Source of the DNA: Lachnoclostridium phytofermentans ISDg
Lineage (GTDB): Bacteria > Bacillota > Clostridia > Lachnospirales > Lachnospiraceae
Length of the DNA: 64,000 bases
Assembly (NCBI RefSeq): GCF_000018685.1
Contig: NC_010001.1
Location: 1,256,001-1,320,000 of the forward strand
Direction of reading: 5' to 3'
In this document: positions 35,233 to 44,462 of the stretch, piece after piece
Layout: every line of letters starts with the position of its first letter
Numbering within the stretch: the stretch's first letter is position 1
Made by a program: the position numbers and the translations under genes
Notes under the pieces: generated by a model
Told to the model about the DNA's origin: nothing
The model's input: only the letters and a program-made list of their open reading frames with translations
Databases searched by the model: none

Positions 35233-35862
35233 ATGAAAGGTTTTATATTTGATTTAGATGGCGTGATATGCTCGACTGATGAATATCATTACGAGGCATG
35301 GAAAGTGCTTGCTAAAAAACTAGGAGTTTCCTTTAGTCGGATGGATAATAACCGACAAAGAGGGGTTAGCAGGATGGAAAGTTTAGAAGTGTTACTTGAA
35401 AAGTCAGAGAAGTTGTTTACAGAAGATGAAAAAGTCACATTGGCGGATTATAAAAATAAGATATATCAATCTCTACTAAATAATATGGGTGAAAAAGATT
35501 TAAGTTATGAAGTAAAAGATACGCTTGATAGATTACGAGAGAAAGGGTATAAACTTGCTATAGGTTCCTCGAGTAGAAATGCAAAAATAATTTTAGAGAA
35601 AATAGGATTAGATAATTATTTTGATGCAGTATCAGATGGAAATAATATAACAAAGAGCAAACCAGATCCGGAGGTCTTTATTAAAGCAGCTGAATATATG
35701 AATATTCCGTGTGAACAGTGTTATGTTGTTGAGGATGCTAAATCTGGTGTTGAAGCAGCTATTGCCGGAGGGTTTAAAACAATAGCAGTTGGGGATGCTA
35801 TTAAGTATAAGATTGCAGAGTATAACCTTAACTCGTTTCAAGAATTATTAAAAATAGTATAA
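35233..35862 (+). CDS. pgmB: Beta-phosphoglucomutase (HAD family)
   Basis: 209 residues. FDLDGVICSTDEYHYEAWK carries the nucleophile Asp8 and acid/base Asp10. The cap includes RQRGVSRMESL. IGSSSRN is motif II, KSKPDPEVF motif III and VVEDAKSGVEAA motif IV. It converts beta-glucose 1-phosphate, the product of the GH65 enzyme upstream, into glucose 6-phosphate. GGGGGGAG precedes ATG 35233; a terminator follows. This is the last gene of the sugar locus. Confidence 0.93.
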   Translation: MKGFIFDLDGVICSTDEYHYEAWKVLAKKLGVSFSRMDNNRQRGVSRMESLEVLLEKSEKLFTEDEKVTLADYKNKIYQSLLNNMGEKDLSYEVKDTLDRLREKGYKLAIGSSSRNAKIILEKIGLDNYFDAVSDGNNITKSKPDPEVFIKAAEYMNIPCEQCYVVEDAKSGVEAAIAGGFKTIAVGDAIKYKIAEYNLNSFQELLKIV

Positions 35863-35877
35863 TATAAGATATTATGA

Positions 35878-35928
35878 GAAACCGTAACAGGATGTCTGTA
35901 AGACATATGTGATGGTTTCCTTTTTTTT
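35878..35928 (+). terminator. Rho-independent terminator of the sugar operon
   Basis: GAAACC...GGTTTC with an inner ATGTCT/AGACAT pairing, then eight T. Clear end of the operon. Confidence 0.88.
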
Positions 35929-36086
35929 ATACAAAATAAGAGGTAATATTTTATGTTGTTATTAATATACTTGCGTGATAGGTAAGGGTCTGTTGATTCA
36001 AGAGATATAAGAACAAATAGGAGTGAAGCGAATTATCGTAAACCCGAGAAAGATAACGAAAAAGAGAAAAGCTTGACGAAAAGAGT

Positions 36087-36116
36087 TTGACAAACAGAAG
36101 CATTTCCTAGTAATAT
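36087..36116 (+). promoter_or_regulatory. SigA-type promoter of nhaC
   Basis: TTGACA (36087-36092), 18-base spacer, TAATAT (36111-36116), about 135 bases ahead of the start codon, leaving a long leader. Confidence 0.75.
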
Positions 36117-36133
36117 AATAAGTATTGATAAGA

Positions 36134-36167
36134 ACCGTTACAAATCATTAACCTGGTTTGTGACGGT
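36134..36167 (+). promoter_or_regulatory. Stable leader hairpin of nhaC
   Basis: ACCGTTACAAA and TTTGTGACGGT pair over 11 bases with one U-G wobble around a 12-base loop, about 85 bases before the start. The palindrome TAAGGTACCTTA follows near 36180. No T-run, so not a simple terminator. It could be part of an ion-responsive leader. I cannot match it to a named riboswitch. Confidence 0.5.
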
Positions 36168-36250
36168 AAATTTATGTATTAAGGTACCTTATTGTGCGTA
36201 ACCTATCAAGCAATGAAAAATAGAAATATTTTTGGTTCATAGGAATGTAG

Positions 36251-37624
36251 GTGATTAAGGTAAGGGAAACTACAACAGAGTACTTGATAGGAAAGGAGCA
36301 TCTTGTGAGACAGGGTAAATTAAGTGGTTTACTCCCAATAGGAGTTTTTTTGATATTATTTATAGGTAGCGGAATTTTATTTCAAAATTTCTATGCAATG
36401 CCTGCCATTGTTGCGTTTTTAATCGCACTTGCTGTAGCATTGATTCAAAACCCGAAAAAAAGCCTAAATGATAAGCTACGTGTTGTGACACAAAGTATGG
36501 GAGATGAAAATGTCATGACAATGTGCTTGATATTTATACTAGCTGGGGCATTTTCAGGTGCGGTTCAGGCAGCAGGAGGAGTAGAAAGCACGGTGAATTT
36601 TGGATTATCCATTATGCCACCGAGTATTGCAGTAGCAGGGATTTTTATTATTGCTTGCTTTATCTCGGTCGCAATGGGGACAAGCGTTGGTACAATTGCA
36701 GCATTAACACCAATAGCGGTTGGAGTTGGTGATAAAACTGGATTTTCTATGGCAATGTGTATTGGTGCTGTAGTTTGTGGTGCTATGTTTGGAGATAATC
36801 TTTCTATGATTTCTGATACGACCATTGCTGCTACGAAGACACAAGGTTGTGAAATGAAAGATAAGTTTAAAGAGAATTTTTGGATTGTATTGCCAGCTGC
36901 TATCGTTACAATTATTCTATTTCTTCTATTAGCAGGGAAATCCGATTATAATATTGTTGGTGATCTAGATTATAATCTATTTCGAATTATACCATACTTG
37001 GTCGTTCTAATCGGAGCTTTAATTGGTTTTAATGTATTTGTTGTTCTTTTGCTTGGAACATTATGCTCTATTCTTGTTGGGGTATTGAGCGGAACAATTC
37101 CATTTGCATCGATATTTACCGTAATAGCAAGTGGTACTGATGGCAAAGGTGGTATCATGAGTATGTATGATATCACAGCAATTTCTATAGTGGTTGCAGG
37201 TATTATAGGCTTAGTGAAGGAAAATGGAGGTATTGATTATATCTTATCCTTAATTAAGAAGCGAGTAAAAACAAACAAAGGGGCTCAACTTGGAATAGCA
37301 GCGTTAAGTTCCTTAGTAGATATTTCTACTGCAAATAATACCATTGCGATAGTTATGGCTGGACCAATTGCCAAGGATATTTCGGAAGAGTTTGATATTG
37401 AACCAAAAAGAACAGCTGCATTACTTGATATCTTTACCTCTGTTTGGCAAGGAATCATTCCATATGGAGCACAGCTTTTGTATGCGAGTGCAGGTGCAGC
37501 AGCTGTTGGTATTGCAATTACACCAATGGAAATAATACCATATCTCTTCTATCCTATACTTATGGGGGTATGTGGAATTCTTGCAATCCTTTTTAGTAAA
37601 TCCACACGATCAAATAAAAATTGA
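36251..37624 (+). CDS. nhaC: NhaC-family Na+/H+ antiporter
   Basis: 457 residues with about 11-12 membrane segments. FISVAMGTSVGTIAALTPIA, GAMFGDNLSMISDTTIAAT and DISTANNTIAIVMAGPIA are the conserved NhaC blocks that hold charged and polar residues in the ion path. It exchanges Na+ (or substrate, in MleN-like members) for H+ across the membrane. GTG 36251 is the start, with only a weak site (AGGAATGTAG). Monocistronic, with a structured leader. Confidence 0.88.
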   Translation: MIKVRETTTEYLIGKEHLVRQGKLSGLLPIGVFLILFIGSGILFQNFYAMPAIVAFLIALAVALIQNPKKSLNDKLRVVTQSMGDENVMTMCLIFILAGAFSGAVQAAGGVESTVNFGLSIMPPSIAVAGIFIIACFISVAMGTSVGTIAALTPIAVGVGDKTGFSMAMCIGAVVCGAMFGDNLSMISDTTIAATKTQGCEMKDKFKENFWIVLPAAIVTIILFLLLAGKSDYNIVGDLDYNLFRIIPYLVVLIGALIGFNVFVVLLLGTLCSILVGVLSGTIPFASIFTVIASGTDGKGGIMSMYDITAISIVVAGIIGLVKENGGIDYILSLIKKRVKTNKGAQLGIAALSSLVDISTANNTIAIVMAGPIAKDISEEFDIEPKRTAALLDIFTSVWQGIIPYGAQLLYASAGAAAVGIAITPMEIIPYLFYPILMGVCGILAILFSKSTRSNKN

Positions 37625-37801
37625 AAAGATAAGATAGGTTACAAGGAAATTATGAAACATTTCTTTATAAATGTTCTACTTGATGTGAGGATACTCACAC
37701 CTGAAAAGAAGTCAAATAAACTTTATCCATGAATTCTGTTATGAATATTGTAGAATGCTTTCAAATGATAGAGTTGTAGGGGACATTTCTTGTACAATTT
37801 C

Positions 37802-37870
37802 AAAAAAGTGATATAATTTGAAATGTAAAGGCTGAATAAATGCCTCATTTTCAAGGTGTATCACTTTTTT
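37802..37870 (+). terminator. Long stem-loop with T-run
   Basis: AAAAAAGTGATA pairs with TATCACTTTTTT (12 bp), with further inner pairing of TTTGAAATG and CATTTTCAA and a GGC/GCC tip. It may be a bidirectional terminator, or the transcript end of a small RNA. It lies about 180 bases beyond nhaC; the rest of 37625-38020 shows nothing. Confidence 0.6.
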
Positions 37871-38020
37871 ATGTTGAATGTATGTAGGCTATGAATGAAA
37901 TAAGTGTAGAATTTTATCGTTTTTAAACGTCGGCCTATTTTTGGAAAAGTGATGAGTGTTACATCAATTCACGAGCATTCAGCATTTGAGGATTGATTAG
38001 ATTTTTATAAGAGGGTGATT

Positions 38021-38161
38021 GTGGCAGAAGAGAATGAGTTTCCTGATAGAATTAGTGAAATAGTGGAGATGAAAAATATAGAAAAAATGGCGAATAGTAC
38101 TGATTACGTTTATTTGATTTTAATAAATTCTTACAAATATAATAGTAGTAGGAGAAAATGA
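38021..38161 (+). CDS. Small predicted protein upstream of a membrane protein gene
   Basis: GTG 38021 with AGAGGGTG just upstream opens 46 codons (MAEENEFPDRISEIVEMKNI then EKMANSTDYVYLILINSYKY) ending TGA at 38159-38161, one base before the ATG of the next gene. The close packing and good ribosome binding site suggest a translationally coupled small protein, but there is no family to compare with. It could also be a truncated remnant. Confidence 0.4.
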   Translation: MAEENEFPDRISEIVEMKNIEKMANSTDYVYLILINSYKYNSSRRK

Positions 38162-38162
38162 A

Positions 38163-38945
38163 ATGAAGTACATAGGAATTATAAAACGATTATTAGGAAT
38201 TAATATGTTTAACAAAAGAAGAATAAAAAAAGATTACCGTAAAATTGAAAAATGCTTCTCCAAACATCAAAATTATTGTGAAAAACAAAAAAATATGAAA
38301 GATCAACTTGAGAAAAATTATAATGAGACAGAGAAAAAAGATTATTCTGAGAAAGAATTACTGAAACGATTGCAATATTTGCAAAATGGATTGGGGCTGT
38401 ATCAGTCTTTTTATATATCTGTTATCACAGGTGCGATTTTTTTAACATTATCTTTATGTTTACCAGGTATGATGCAGATAACATTAGATTACGAAAGCAA
38501 AATAGCACAGCATAAATATCTATTAAACAACGATGAATTTTATGCTGAGGGTTATAAGCAAGGGATAATTGACATGAAGCAAGATAGTGGAAGCGAATAT
38601 ATCACTTCCTCGATAGATTTTGATGTATTGCATGAGCGACAAGTGAATCTATATTTCGACGGATATAATTATGCACAAAATGATGGTTATGGTTATTCTT
38701 CATTTAATCTCATAATTTTGATAATAATCGCTTATTTGGGATTCACAATATACATATATTGTCAGTTGAAGTCACAGCAAAATGCTTTCAATAAATACCA
38801 AACAAATGATTTTGAAATTGACCTAATAAAAAAGAAGTTGGGCATAGTTAAAAATGAGACTAAACATTATAGGGTAAAACTGAAAAATCAAGGCCGAAAG
38901 GTAAAGGTGAGTGTTGATGAGATAGAAATCGTAGAGGAATTGTGA
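38163..38945 (+). CDS. Unknown membrane protein with two membrane segments
   Basis: 260 residues: a basic, helical N-terminus (1-75, many Lys/Glu, probably coiled), membrane segment about 80-103 (FYISVITGAIFLTLSLCLPG), an extracytoplasmic region of about 75 residues rich in Tyr and Asp, a second segment about 178-200, and a basic cytosolic tail. No recognised domain. Its ribosome binding site GGAG lies inside the small gene before it. It precedes a two-component system by 127 bases and could be an accessory of it. Confidence 0.6.
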   Translation: MKYIGIIKRLLGINMFNKRRIKKDYRKIEKCFSKHQNYCEKQKNMKDQLEKNYNETEKKDYSEKELLKRLQYLQNGLGLYQSFYISVITGAIFLTLSLCLPGMMQITLDYESKIAQHKYLLNNDEFYAEGYKQGIIDMKQDSGSEYITSSIDFDVLHERQVNLYFDGYNYAQNDGYGYSSFNLIILIIIAYLGFTIYIYCQLKSQQNAFNKYQTNDFEIDLIKKKLGIVKNETKHYRVKLKNQGRKVKVSVDEIEIVEEL

Positions 38946-39072
38946 GGTAGTTCATCAAGAAGAAGGCAACAACCGTTTTTCTAAAATGAGTGACCTACTG
39001 GTGGTTTGGCGGAATTGGACAGTTTCTTACTATATTATTAATTGAATCCAAAGGGGGAATGGGGAGGTAATC

Positions 39073-39747
39073 ATGACATATACATGTCTGGTGGTAGATG
39101 ATGAGAAGGAGTTAGCTATCGCAACCTGTGAGTATTTTAATATGTTTGGTGTATCAGCAGCCTATGTGACGAATAAACAGGACTGTCTTAAGTTTCTTAA
39201 GGAGCATGAGGTTAAATTGATTTTATTAGATATCAATTTACAAGAGGATAGCGGTTTTTTATTGTGTAAAGAGATACGTGAATTTTCTGATATTCCAATC
39301 TTTTTTATTAGTGCAAGACAAAGTGATGATGACATCTTAATGGCACTTAATATCGGTGGTGATGATTATATTAAAAAACCATATGCGCTTAGTGTATTAC
39401 TTGCTAAGGTTAAGGTGGTATTAAAAAGGCTTGAGGATACGAAAGAAAGACTGCCAATGCAATCGGGAAGAATACGAGTAGATGTAAAAGCTAGAAAAGT
39501 ATATGTGGAAGATATGGAAATAGAGTTAAAAAATAAAGAGTTTAAGTTGTTTCTTTATCTATTTCAACATCCAAACATCGTTATAACAAAGGATGAATTA
39601 TTTGCAAATGTTTGGGGTGATGCATTCTTTAGTGACGGTACGCTAAATGTACATATCAGAAAGCTAAGAGAGAAAATAGAAAAAGATCCAAATAATCCGG
39701 AAATCATTAAGACAATCTGGGGAACAGGATATCGGATGGAATTATGA
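39073..39747 (+). CDS. OmpR-family response regulator
   Basis: 224 residues. Receiver domain 1-118: acidic pair in VVDDEKE, phospho-acceptor Asp in LILLDINLQED (about residue 53), Lys in DDYIKKPYA (about 101). Winged helix 130-224 (LKNKEFKLFLYLFQHPNIVI, GTLNVHIRKLREKIE). It pairs with the kinase gene overlapping by four bases and most likely controls the ABC transporter at 41198-44316. GGGGAGGTAATC precedes ATG 39073. Confidence 0.93.
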   Translation: MTYTCLVVDDEKELAIATCEYFNMFGVSAAYVTNKQDCLKFLKEHEVKLILLDINLQEDSGFLLCKEIREFSDIPIFFISARQSDDDILMALNIGGDDYIKKPYALSVLLAKVKVVLKRLEDTKERLPMQSGRIRVDVKARKVYVEDMEIELKNKEFKLFLYLFQHPNIVITKDELFANVWGDAFFSDGTLNVHIRKLREKIEKDPNNPEIIKTIWGTGYRMEL

Positions 39748-41027
39748 AACTGAAACGGTGGATGATTGGAATAACCTTATTCTTAATTGGGTGTTATATG
39801 ATAACGATTGGATATCTTATGAAGCAAAAGGTATCAAAATTAGATATTACCCAGATGAATGCGATTGCAAAATGTGTTGAAAAAGGCCTCCAAGAAGGAA
39901 ACTCAGTCTCTGATATAGAGAATACGAAGATAGAAAAATCTAATTATGATTTTAAAATTATCCTCTGCAATAATCCCGAATATGATAAAACGATATATAA
40001 AGGTTTAGCTGATAGAACTACGATAATGGACATAAAAAGTGGTGATACAATGATAGGTAAGATTTTATTTCCACTTGATACCATGGCAGAGGAAGCTCTT
40101 AGAAATCACTTGCTTCGGATGAGTACAATATTGTTTGGAAGTCTTTTATTGTTTATCTGGGGATTAGGTGCATTTGTTTATATTCGTTTTGTAAAGCCAT
40201 TTATAAGTCTTAAGAGTTTTGCCACCAGAATTGCTGCAGGGAATCTGGATTTTCCACTACATATGCAAAAAAAGAATTATTTCGGTGCCTTCACAGAGAG
40301 TTTTGACATCATGAGAGAAGAGCTAAAAGCATCAAGATTAGGAGAATATGAGGCGAATAAGAGTAAAAAAGAGCTTGTTGCCAGTCTCTCCCACGATATA
40401 AAAACGCCCGTTTCCACAATAAAAGCATATTGTGAATTAATAACTGTAAAAAGTAACGAGGAAGATACCATACGAAAGGTTCAAATTATTGATGAGAAAG
40501 CGGATATGATTGATCATCTCATCAGTGATATGTTTCATGCAACATTAGAGGATTTAACTGTTCTAAAAATTATCTGTAAGGAAGAAATGAGCACAATTCT
40601 TGATGAAATTCTGGAGCAGATGAATCATTATAGTAAGATACATAAAATCAATCCAATTCCAGAATGTTTGATTTATTGCGATGCTTTAAGACTAAGCCAA
40701 GTGATTGATAACATCATCAATAATTCTTATAAATATGCAGGAAGTAAAATAGAAGTAAGCAGTAAAGTGGAACAAGAGTATCTAAAAATAACCATTCGTG
40801 ATTTTGGGGAAGAGGTCGAAGAAAGTGATCTGCCTATGCTATGTGAGAAATTCTATCGTGGTAAGAATAGCTCGAAAACGAATGGTTCTGGGCTTGGATT
40901 ATATCTAGCGAAACAGTTTATGGAAGGGATGAAAGGGAGCCTGGAGGTATATTGTGAGCAGGGCTTTGTGGTTACCTTATATCTTCGTTTGGGAGGATTA
41001 GGTGCCAAAGATTTAAGAAACAGATAA
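39744..41027 (+). CDS. Sensor histidine kinase
   Basis: 427 residues. Membrane segments about 7-26 and 125-150 enclose an extracytoplasmic sensor of roughly 100 residues; a HAMP-like linker follows (RFVKPFISLKSFATRIAAGN). The H-box is SLSHDIKTPVSTIKAY (about 213-228), the N-box INNSYKYAG, and the G-box GSGLGLYLAKQF. It phosphorylates the regulator encoded upstream. The medium-sized sensor loop differs from the loop-less BceS type, so it may detect ligand directly. Confidence 0.93.
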   Translation: MKLKRWMIGITLFLIGCYMITIGYLMKQKVSKLDITQMNAIAKCVEKGLQEGNSVSDIENTKIEKSNYDFKIILCNNPEYDKTIYKGLADRTTIMDIKSGDTMIGKILFPLDTMAEEALRNHLLRMSTILFGSLLLFIWGLGAFVYIRFVKPFISLKSFATRIAAGNLDFPLHMQKKNYFGAFTESFDIMREELKASRLGEYEANKSKKELVASLSHDIKTPVSTIKAYCELITVKSNEEDTIRKVQIIDEKADMIDHLISDMFHATLEDLTVLKIICKEEMSTILDEILEQMNHYSKIHKINPIPECLIYCDALRLSQVIDNIINNSYKYAGSKIEVSSKVEQEYLKITIRDFGEEVEESDLPMLCEKFYRGKNSSKTNGSGLGLYLAKQFMEGMKGSLEVYCEQGFVVTLYLRLGGLGAKDLRNR

Positions 41028-41138
41028 GGATTTCATAAGGAACGGAAAAAGACTGTTTAAGGTTCCAAACGTATAATGTAGTTATCAGTAGTTGCTTTTC
41101 AATCTGATAAAAGGTGCGTTTTTTGCACCGTCAAACGG

Positions 41139-41168
41139 ATTATTGAAACATACTTTTGTTTCAATAAT
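41139..41168 (+). promoter_or_regulatory. Perfect 12-bp inverted repeat ahead of the ABC genes
   Basis: ATTATTGAAACA and TGTTTCAATAAT around a six-base loop, 30 bases before the ATPase gene. Immediately upstream GGTGC TTTTTT GCACC forms another hairpin (41113-41129). These may terminate or attenuate read-through from the kinase gene, or bind the response regulator. Confidence 0.5.
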
Positions 41169-41197
41169 TTAGTCAATATTATATGGAGGAATGAAGG

Positions 41198-41953
41198 ATG
41201 CCAACTATTTTAGAAGCGAAAATGTTATGTAAAACATTTTCGACTGGAAGTATACAACAGCATGTGTTAAAGAATCTTAATATCCAGATAAAAGAAGGAG
41301 ATTTTACTGTTATCATGGGGAGTTCCGGATCAGGAAAATCAACTTTACTGTATGCATTATCCGGTATGGACCGTCCAACGCTTGGTGAAATTATTTTTCG
41401 AGACACTAAGATTAGTCAATACTCCAATGATAAACTAGCTGTATTTCGGAGATCTCATTGCGGATTTATCTTTCAGCAGATTTATTTAAACGAAACGATG
41501 AGTATTCTAGATAATATTTTAGTCAGTGGGTTACTGGTAAGTAAAGACCGAAAGACTATCACTAAGAGAGCAAAGGAGTTACTTTCGGATGTTGGTTTAG
41601 ATGAAAAATGTTATAATAAGTTCCCTTCCCAGCTATCTGGTGGAGAGGCACAAAGAGTTGCAATTGTAAGAGCATTAATAAATGAACCGGAAATCGTATT
41701 TGCTGACGAACCAACCGGTGCGCTTAACTCTGAGAATGCTACTCATGTCTTAGATGTAATGACAAAGATAAATGAAAATGGTCAATCCATTGTTATGGTT
41801 ACTCACGACATTAAGACTGCAAGAAGGGCAAATCGTATTCTTTACCTGAAAGATGGTGTGATACTTGATGAGTGTAACTTAGGTGTTTACAAGAAGAATG
41901 ATCCTGATCGCCACGCCAATCTACATGAATTCTTGCAGAAAATGGGGTGGTAA
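41198..41953 (+). CDS. MacB/LolD-type ABC transporter ATPase
   Basis: 251 residues. Walker A GSSGSGKST (about 41-49), Q-loop FIFQQIYL, signature LSGGEAQRVAIVRAL (about 147-161), Walker B IVFADEPTGAL, switch His in VTHDI. It drives the FtsX-type permease whose gene overlaps this one by seven bases. Together with the two-component genes it forms an antimicrobial-peptide or envelope-stress module of the kind common in Firmicutes. GGAGGAATGAAGG precedes ATG 41198. Confidence 0.92.
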   Translation: MPTILEAKMLCKTFSTGSIQQHVLKNLNIQIKEGDFTVIMGSSGSGKSTLLYALSGMDRPTLGEIIFRDTKISQYSNDKLAVFRRSHCGFIFQQIYLNETMSILDNILVSGLLVSKDRKTITKRAKELLSDVGLDEKCYNKFPSQLSGGEAQRVAIVRALINEPEIVFADEPTGALNSENATHVLDVMTKINENGQSIVMVTHDIKTARRANRILYLKDGVILDECNLGVYKKNDPDRHANLHEFLQKMGW

Positions 41954-44316
41954 GTATGAAGCTATTTTTGATTGCAAAGAACAATATCAAAAGTTCACTC
42001 GCTACCTCTATTATATTGGTTCTTTTAGTTATACTGTCCACTTTCATGATGTATACAGGAATAGGGATAGAGAGTCAGCTTAACGAATTTGTTGATGAAA
42101 AAAATGATAGGCTTCAAGGTGCTGACAGTACTGTGATTGTTGGAAATTCAAGCTTAGATAACGCGATTACGATACTTAACCAAAGGAAAGACGTTGACCA
42201 ATATGAAGTTCATGACAGTATCTATTATACCTCACCGAAGATTATTAATAAAACTAAGCAGGATAAGGAAAAAAATCTGATTACGATTGTTTTAAATGCA
42301 AGTGATTCTTATAATATTAGTCAGATTCCAATTCTTGATGAGACCGAAGAAAAATTAGAAAATGGGATTTTGGCACCTTATATCTTAAAAACTGCTGATC
42401 ATTATGAAACTGGTGATGTGATTGAGATTACTGTTGAAAATCGGACTCACACTTTTGTAATTGCTGGATTTTATGAAAATGTTATTTTTGCTACACCAAG
42501 TAATGTTTCGATGTATCAGTTTTTTGTTAATGACTCTGATTTTCAAACTCTTAGAGAAGAAGTGACGGATAGTGCAAAACAAAGTGTTATTAATATTCGT
42601 CTGGATGGAACCAGCAGCGAAGAATTTGAGAGAAGCTTTGGGCTTCAATTTAAGAGTATGGTAACGGGAGAGAATGATTATTTACAGATCTTAGCTTATG
42701 ACACATTTAAAGAAGGTACAACGATGTTTGTTAACATTCTTATGGTCATATTAATAGCATTTTCCCTGATACTTTTAACAATTGCTTTGGTAGTAATCCG
42801 ATTTTCGATTATTGTACATTTGGAAAAAAATATAAAAAATATTGGGTCCCTCGAGGCAATCGGTTATACAACGAGACAGATAAAATACTCTTTATTACTT
42901 GAATTCATAATGCTCACGTTAGGTGGTATTCTGATAGGGTTAGTTGTAGCAATTGCAGCTTCTTCGCCAGTTGGTAATATTATATCAGCATCGATTGGAC
43001 TACAATGGAATGGGCATATTAGCAATCTAGGTATTATTTTTAGTTTTCTTATAAATCTGCTTCTGATTCTTATTGTCACCGCTATGACTGCAAGAAAATT
43101 AAAAAGAATTACTCCTTTGGTAGCCCTCCGTAGTGGTATAGAAACACATAACTTTAAGAGAAATTATCTTCCGCTAGAAAAATCAAAACTTAACCTTAAC
43201 TTTTCTATTGGTATGAAAGGACTTTTATTCAATAGAAAACAAAACATTGTTATGTCGGTGATTATTTCTCTTTTAACATTTGCTTGTGTATATGCAATTG
43301 CTATGTATTATAATTTTGTAATTGATGATACCGCATTACTAAATTTAGTCGGGATGGAAACCTCAGAAATTCAAATGTCAATAGATGCAAAAGACTATGA
43401 CAAGGTTATTCATCAAGTAAAGGAAATGGATGAAGTTATTAAGGTTTATGACTACATTTGGGAGGATATGCTATTAAAAAATGGAGAGAAGGAAAGCCAG
43501 GTACGAGTTGAGGTGACGGATGATTTTTCGTTGCTTGAGATAAAAACATTAGTAGCTGGTAGACTTGCCGAATATGATAATGAGATCGTGATTAGCAATA
43601 AAACATTAGATGACCTTGGATTAGAGCTAGGTGACAGTGTCACAGTGTCCTCCTTTGGGAGTGAAGAGCAATATTTAATCGTTGGTGTGAAACAACATAT
43701 TAATGGGCTTGGAAAGGGTGCCAGTCTAACAACAGAAGGTGTGAAGAGACTAAGACCAAATTATAAGATAACGATGGCTTCCATTTATCTAGCAGATGGA
43801 GTGGATGTAAAAACCTTTATTAAAAAACTAAATGATGAGTTCACTGATATTGATAAACTAATTATTAATCTAGAAGATTCAATTAACACAGTTATGGAAT
43901 CATTTAACGGTTCAATTTCGACACTTTGTATCGTGTGTGGAGGTATAACAGCAATCACGGTAGTATTGATTTTGCTTCTTTTAATTAAAGTAAAAATTAT
44001 AAAGGAGCAAAAGCAATATGGTATCTATAAAGCACTTGGATACACTACTTCTCAACTTATGCTGCATGTAGGATACAGTTATTTGCCAGTGATCTTACTT
44101 GGAAGTTTGATTGGATTAGTACTTGGTGTTCTTATGTCAAATCCTATTACTCGTTCGCTACTTGCAAGTAATGGCATCATGAAGGTTAACTTTATTATGC
44201 CATATCAATATATTGTTTTCATTCCTCTTGGTATTATCCTAGTTTCAGCGATAACGATATTGTTGTCGTCACTCAGAATTCGAAGTATAACGCCTACAAA
44301 ACTGTTTGATCAATAA
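41947..44316 (+). CDS. FtsX-domain ABC transporter permease
   Basis: 789 residues. Membrane segments near 17-38, then a large extracytoplasmic region (about 45-255), three segments of the first FtsX domain (about 255-390, with IGSLEAIGYTTRQIKYSLLL), another segment near 440, a second extracytoplasmic region, and a terminal FtsX domain (about 655-789, YGIYKALGYTTSQLMLH). Duplicated FtsX domains are typical of mechanotransmission-type exporters for lipids, peptides or drugs. Partner of the ATPase at 41198. Substrate unknown. Confidence 0.9.
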   Translation: MVSMKLFLIAKNNIKSSLATSIILVLLVILSTFMMYTGIGIESQLNEFVDEKNDRLQGADSTVIVGNSSLDNAITILNQRKDVDQYEVHDSIYYTSPKIINKTKQDKEKNLITIVLNASDSYNISQIPILDETEEKLENGILAPYILKTADHYETGDVIEITVENRTHTFVIAGFYENVIFATPSNVSMYQFFVNDSDFQTLREEVTDSAKQSVINIRLDGTSSEEFERSFGLQFKSMVTGENDYLQILAYDTFKEGTTMFVNILMVILIAFSLILLTIALVVIRFSIIVHLEKNIKNIGSLEAIGYTTRQIKYSLLLEFIMLTLGGILIGLVVAIAASSPVGNIISASIGLQWNGHISNLGIIFSFLINLLLILIVTAMTARKLKRITPLVALRSGIETHNFKRNYLPLEKSKLNLNFSIGMKGLLFNRKQNIVMSVIISLLTFACVYAIAMYYNFVIDDTALLNLVGMETSEIQMSIDAKDYDKVIHQVKEMDEVIKVYDYIWEDMLLKNGEKESQVRVEVTDDFSLLEIKTLVAGRLAEYDNEIVISNKTLDDLGLELGDSVTVSSFGSEEQYLIVGVKQHINGLGKGASLTTEGVKRLRPNYKITMASIYLADGVDVKTFIKKLNDEFTDIDKLIINLEDSINTVMESFNGSISTLCIVCGGITAITVVLILLLLIKVKIIKEQKQYGIYKALGYTTSQLMLHVGYSYLPVILLGSLIGLVLGVLMSNPITRSLLASNGIMKVNFIMPYQYIVFIPLGIILVSAITILLSSLRIRSITPTKLFDQ

Positions 44317-44346
44317 GATAATTCTTCTCTTAAAAAAATAATGTAC

Positions 44347-44395
44347 AAAAAGGTACCTAAATTTGGTTTGTAAAGCCATCTTAAGGTACCTTTTT
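44347..44395. terminator. Bidirectional terminator
   Basis: AAAAAGGTACC...GGTACCTTTTT with an inner TGG/CCA pairing. It serves the permease gene on plus and gltS on minus. Confidence 0.88.
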
Positions 44396-44462
44396 ATATT
44401 ACAAATACTATTTTATTATCTGCGTTGCTAATGAAGAATCATCTTGCGACAACCCTGCTTAA

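Noticed and set aside
24007..35928. Missing ABC ATPase taken as a sign that the sugar operon is broken
   Set aside because: Sugar importers of this class in Firmicutes commonly use one shared ATPase encoded elsewhere.
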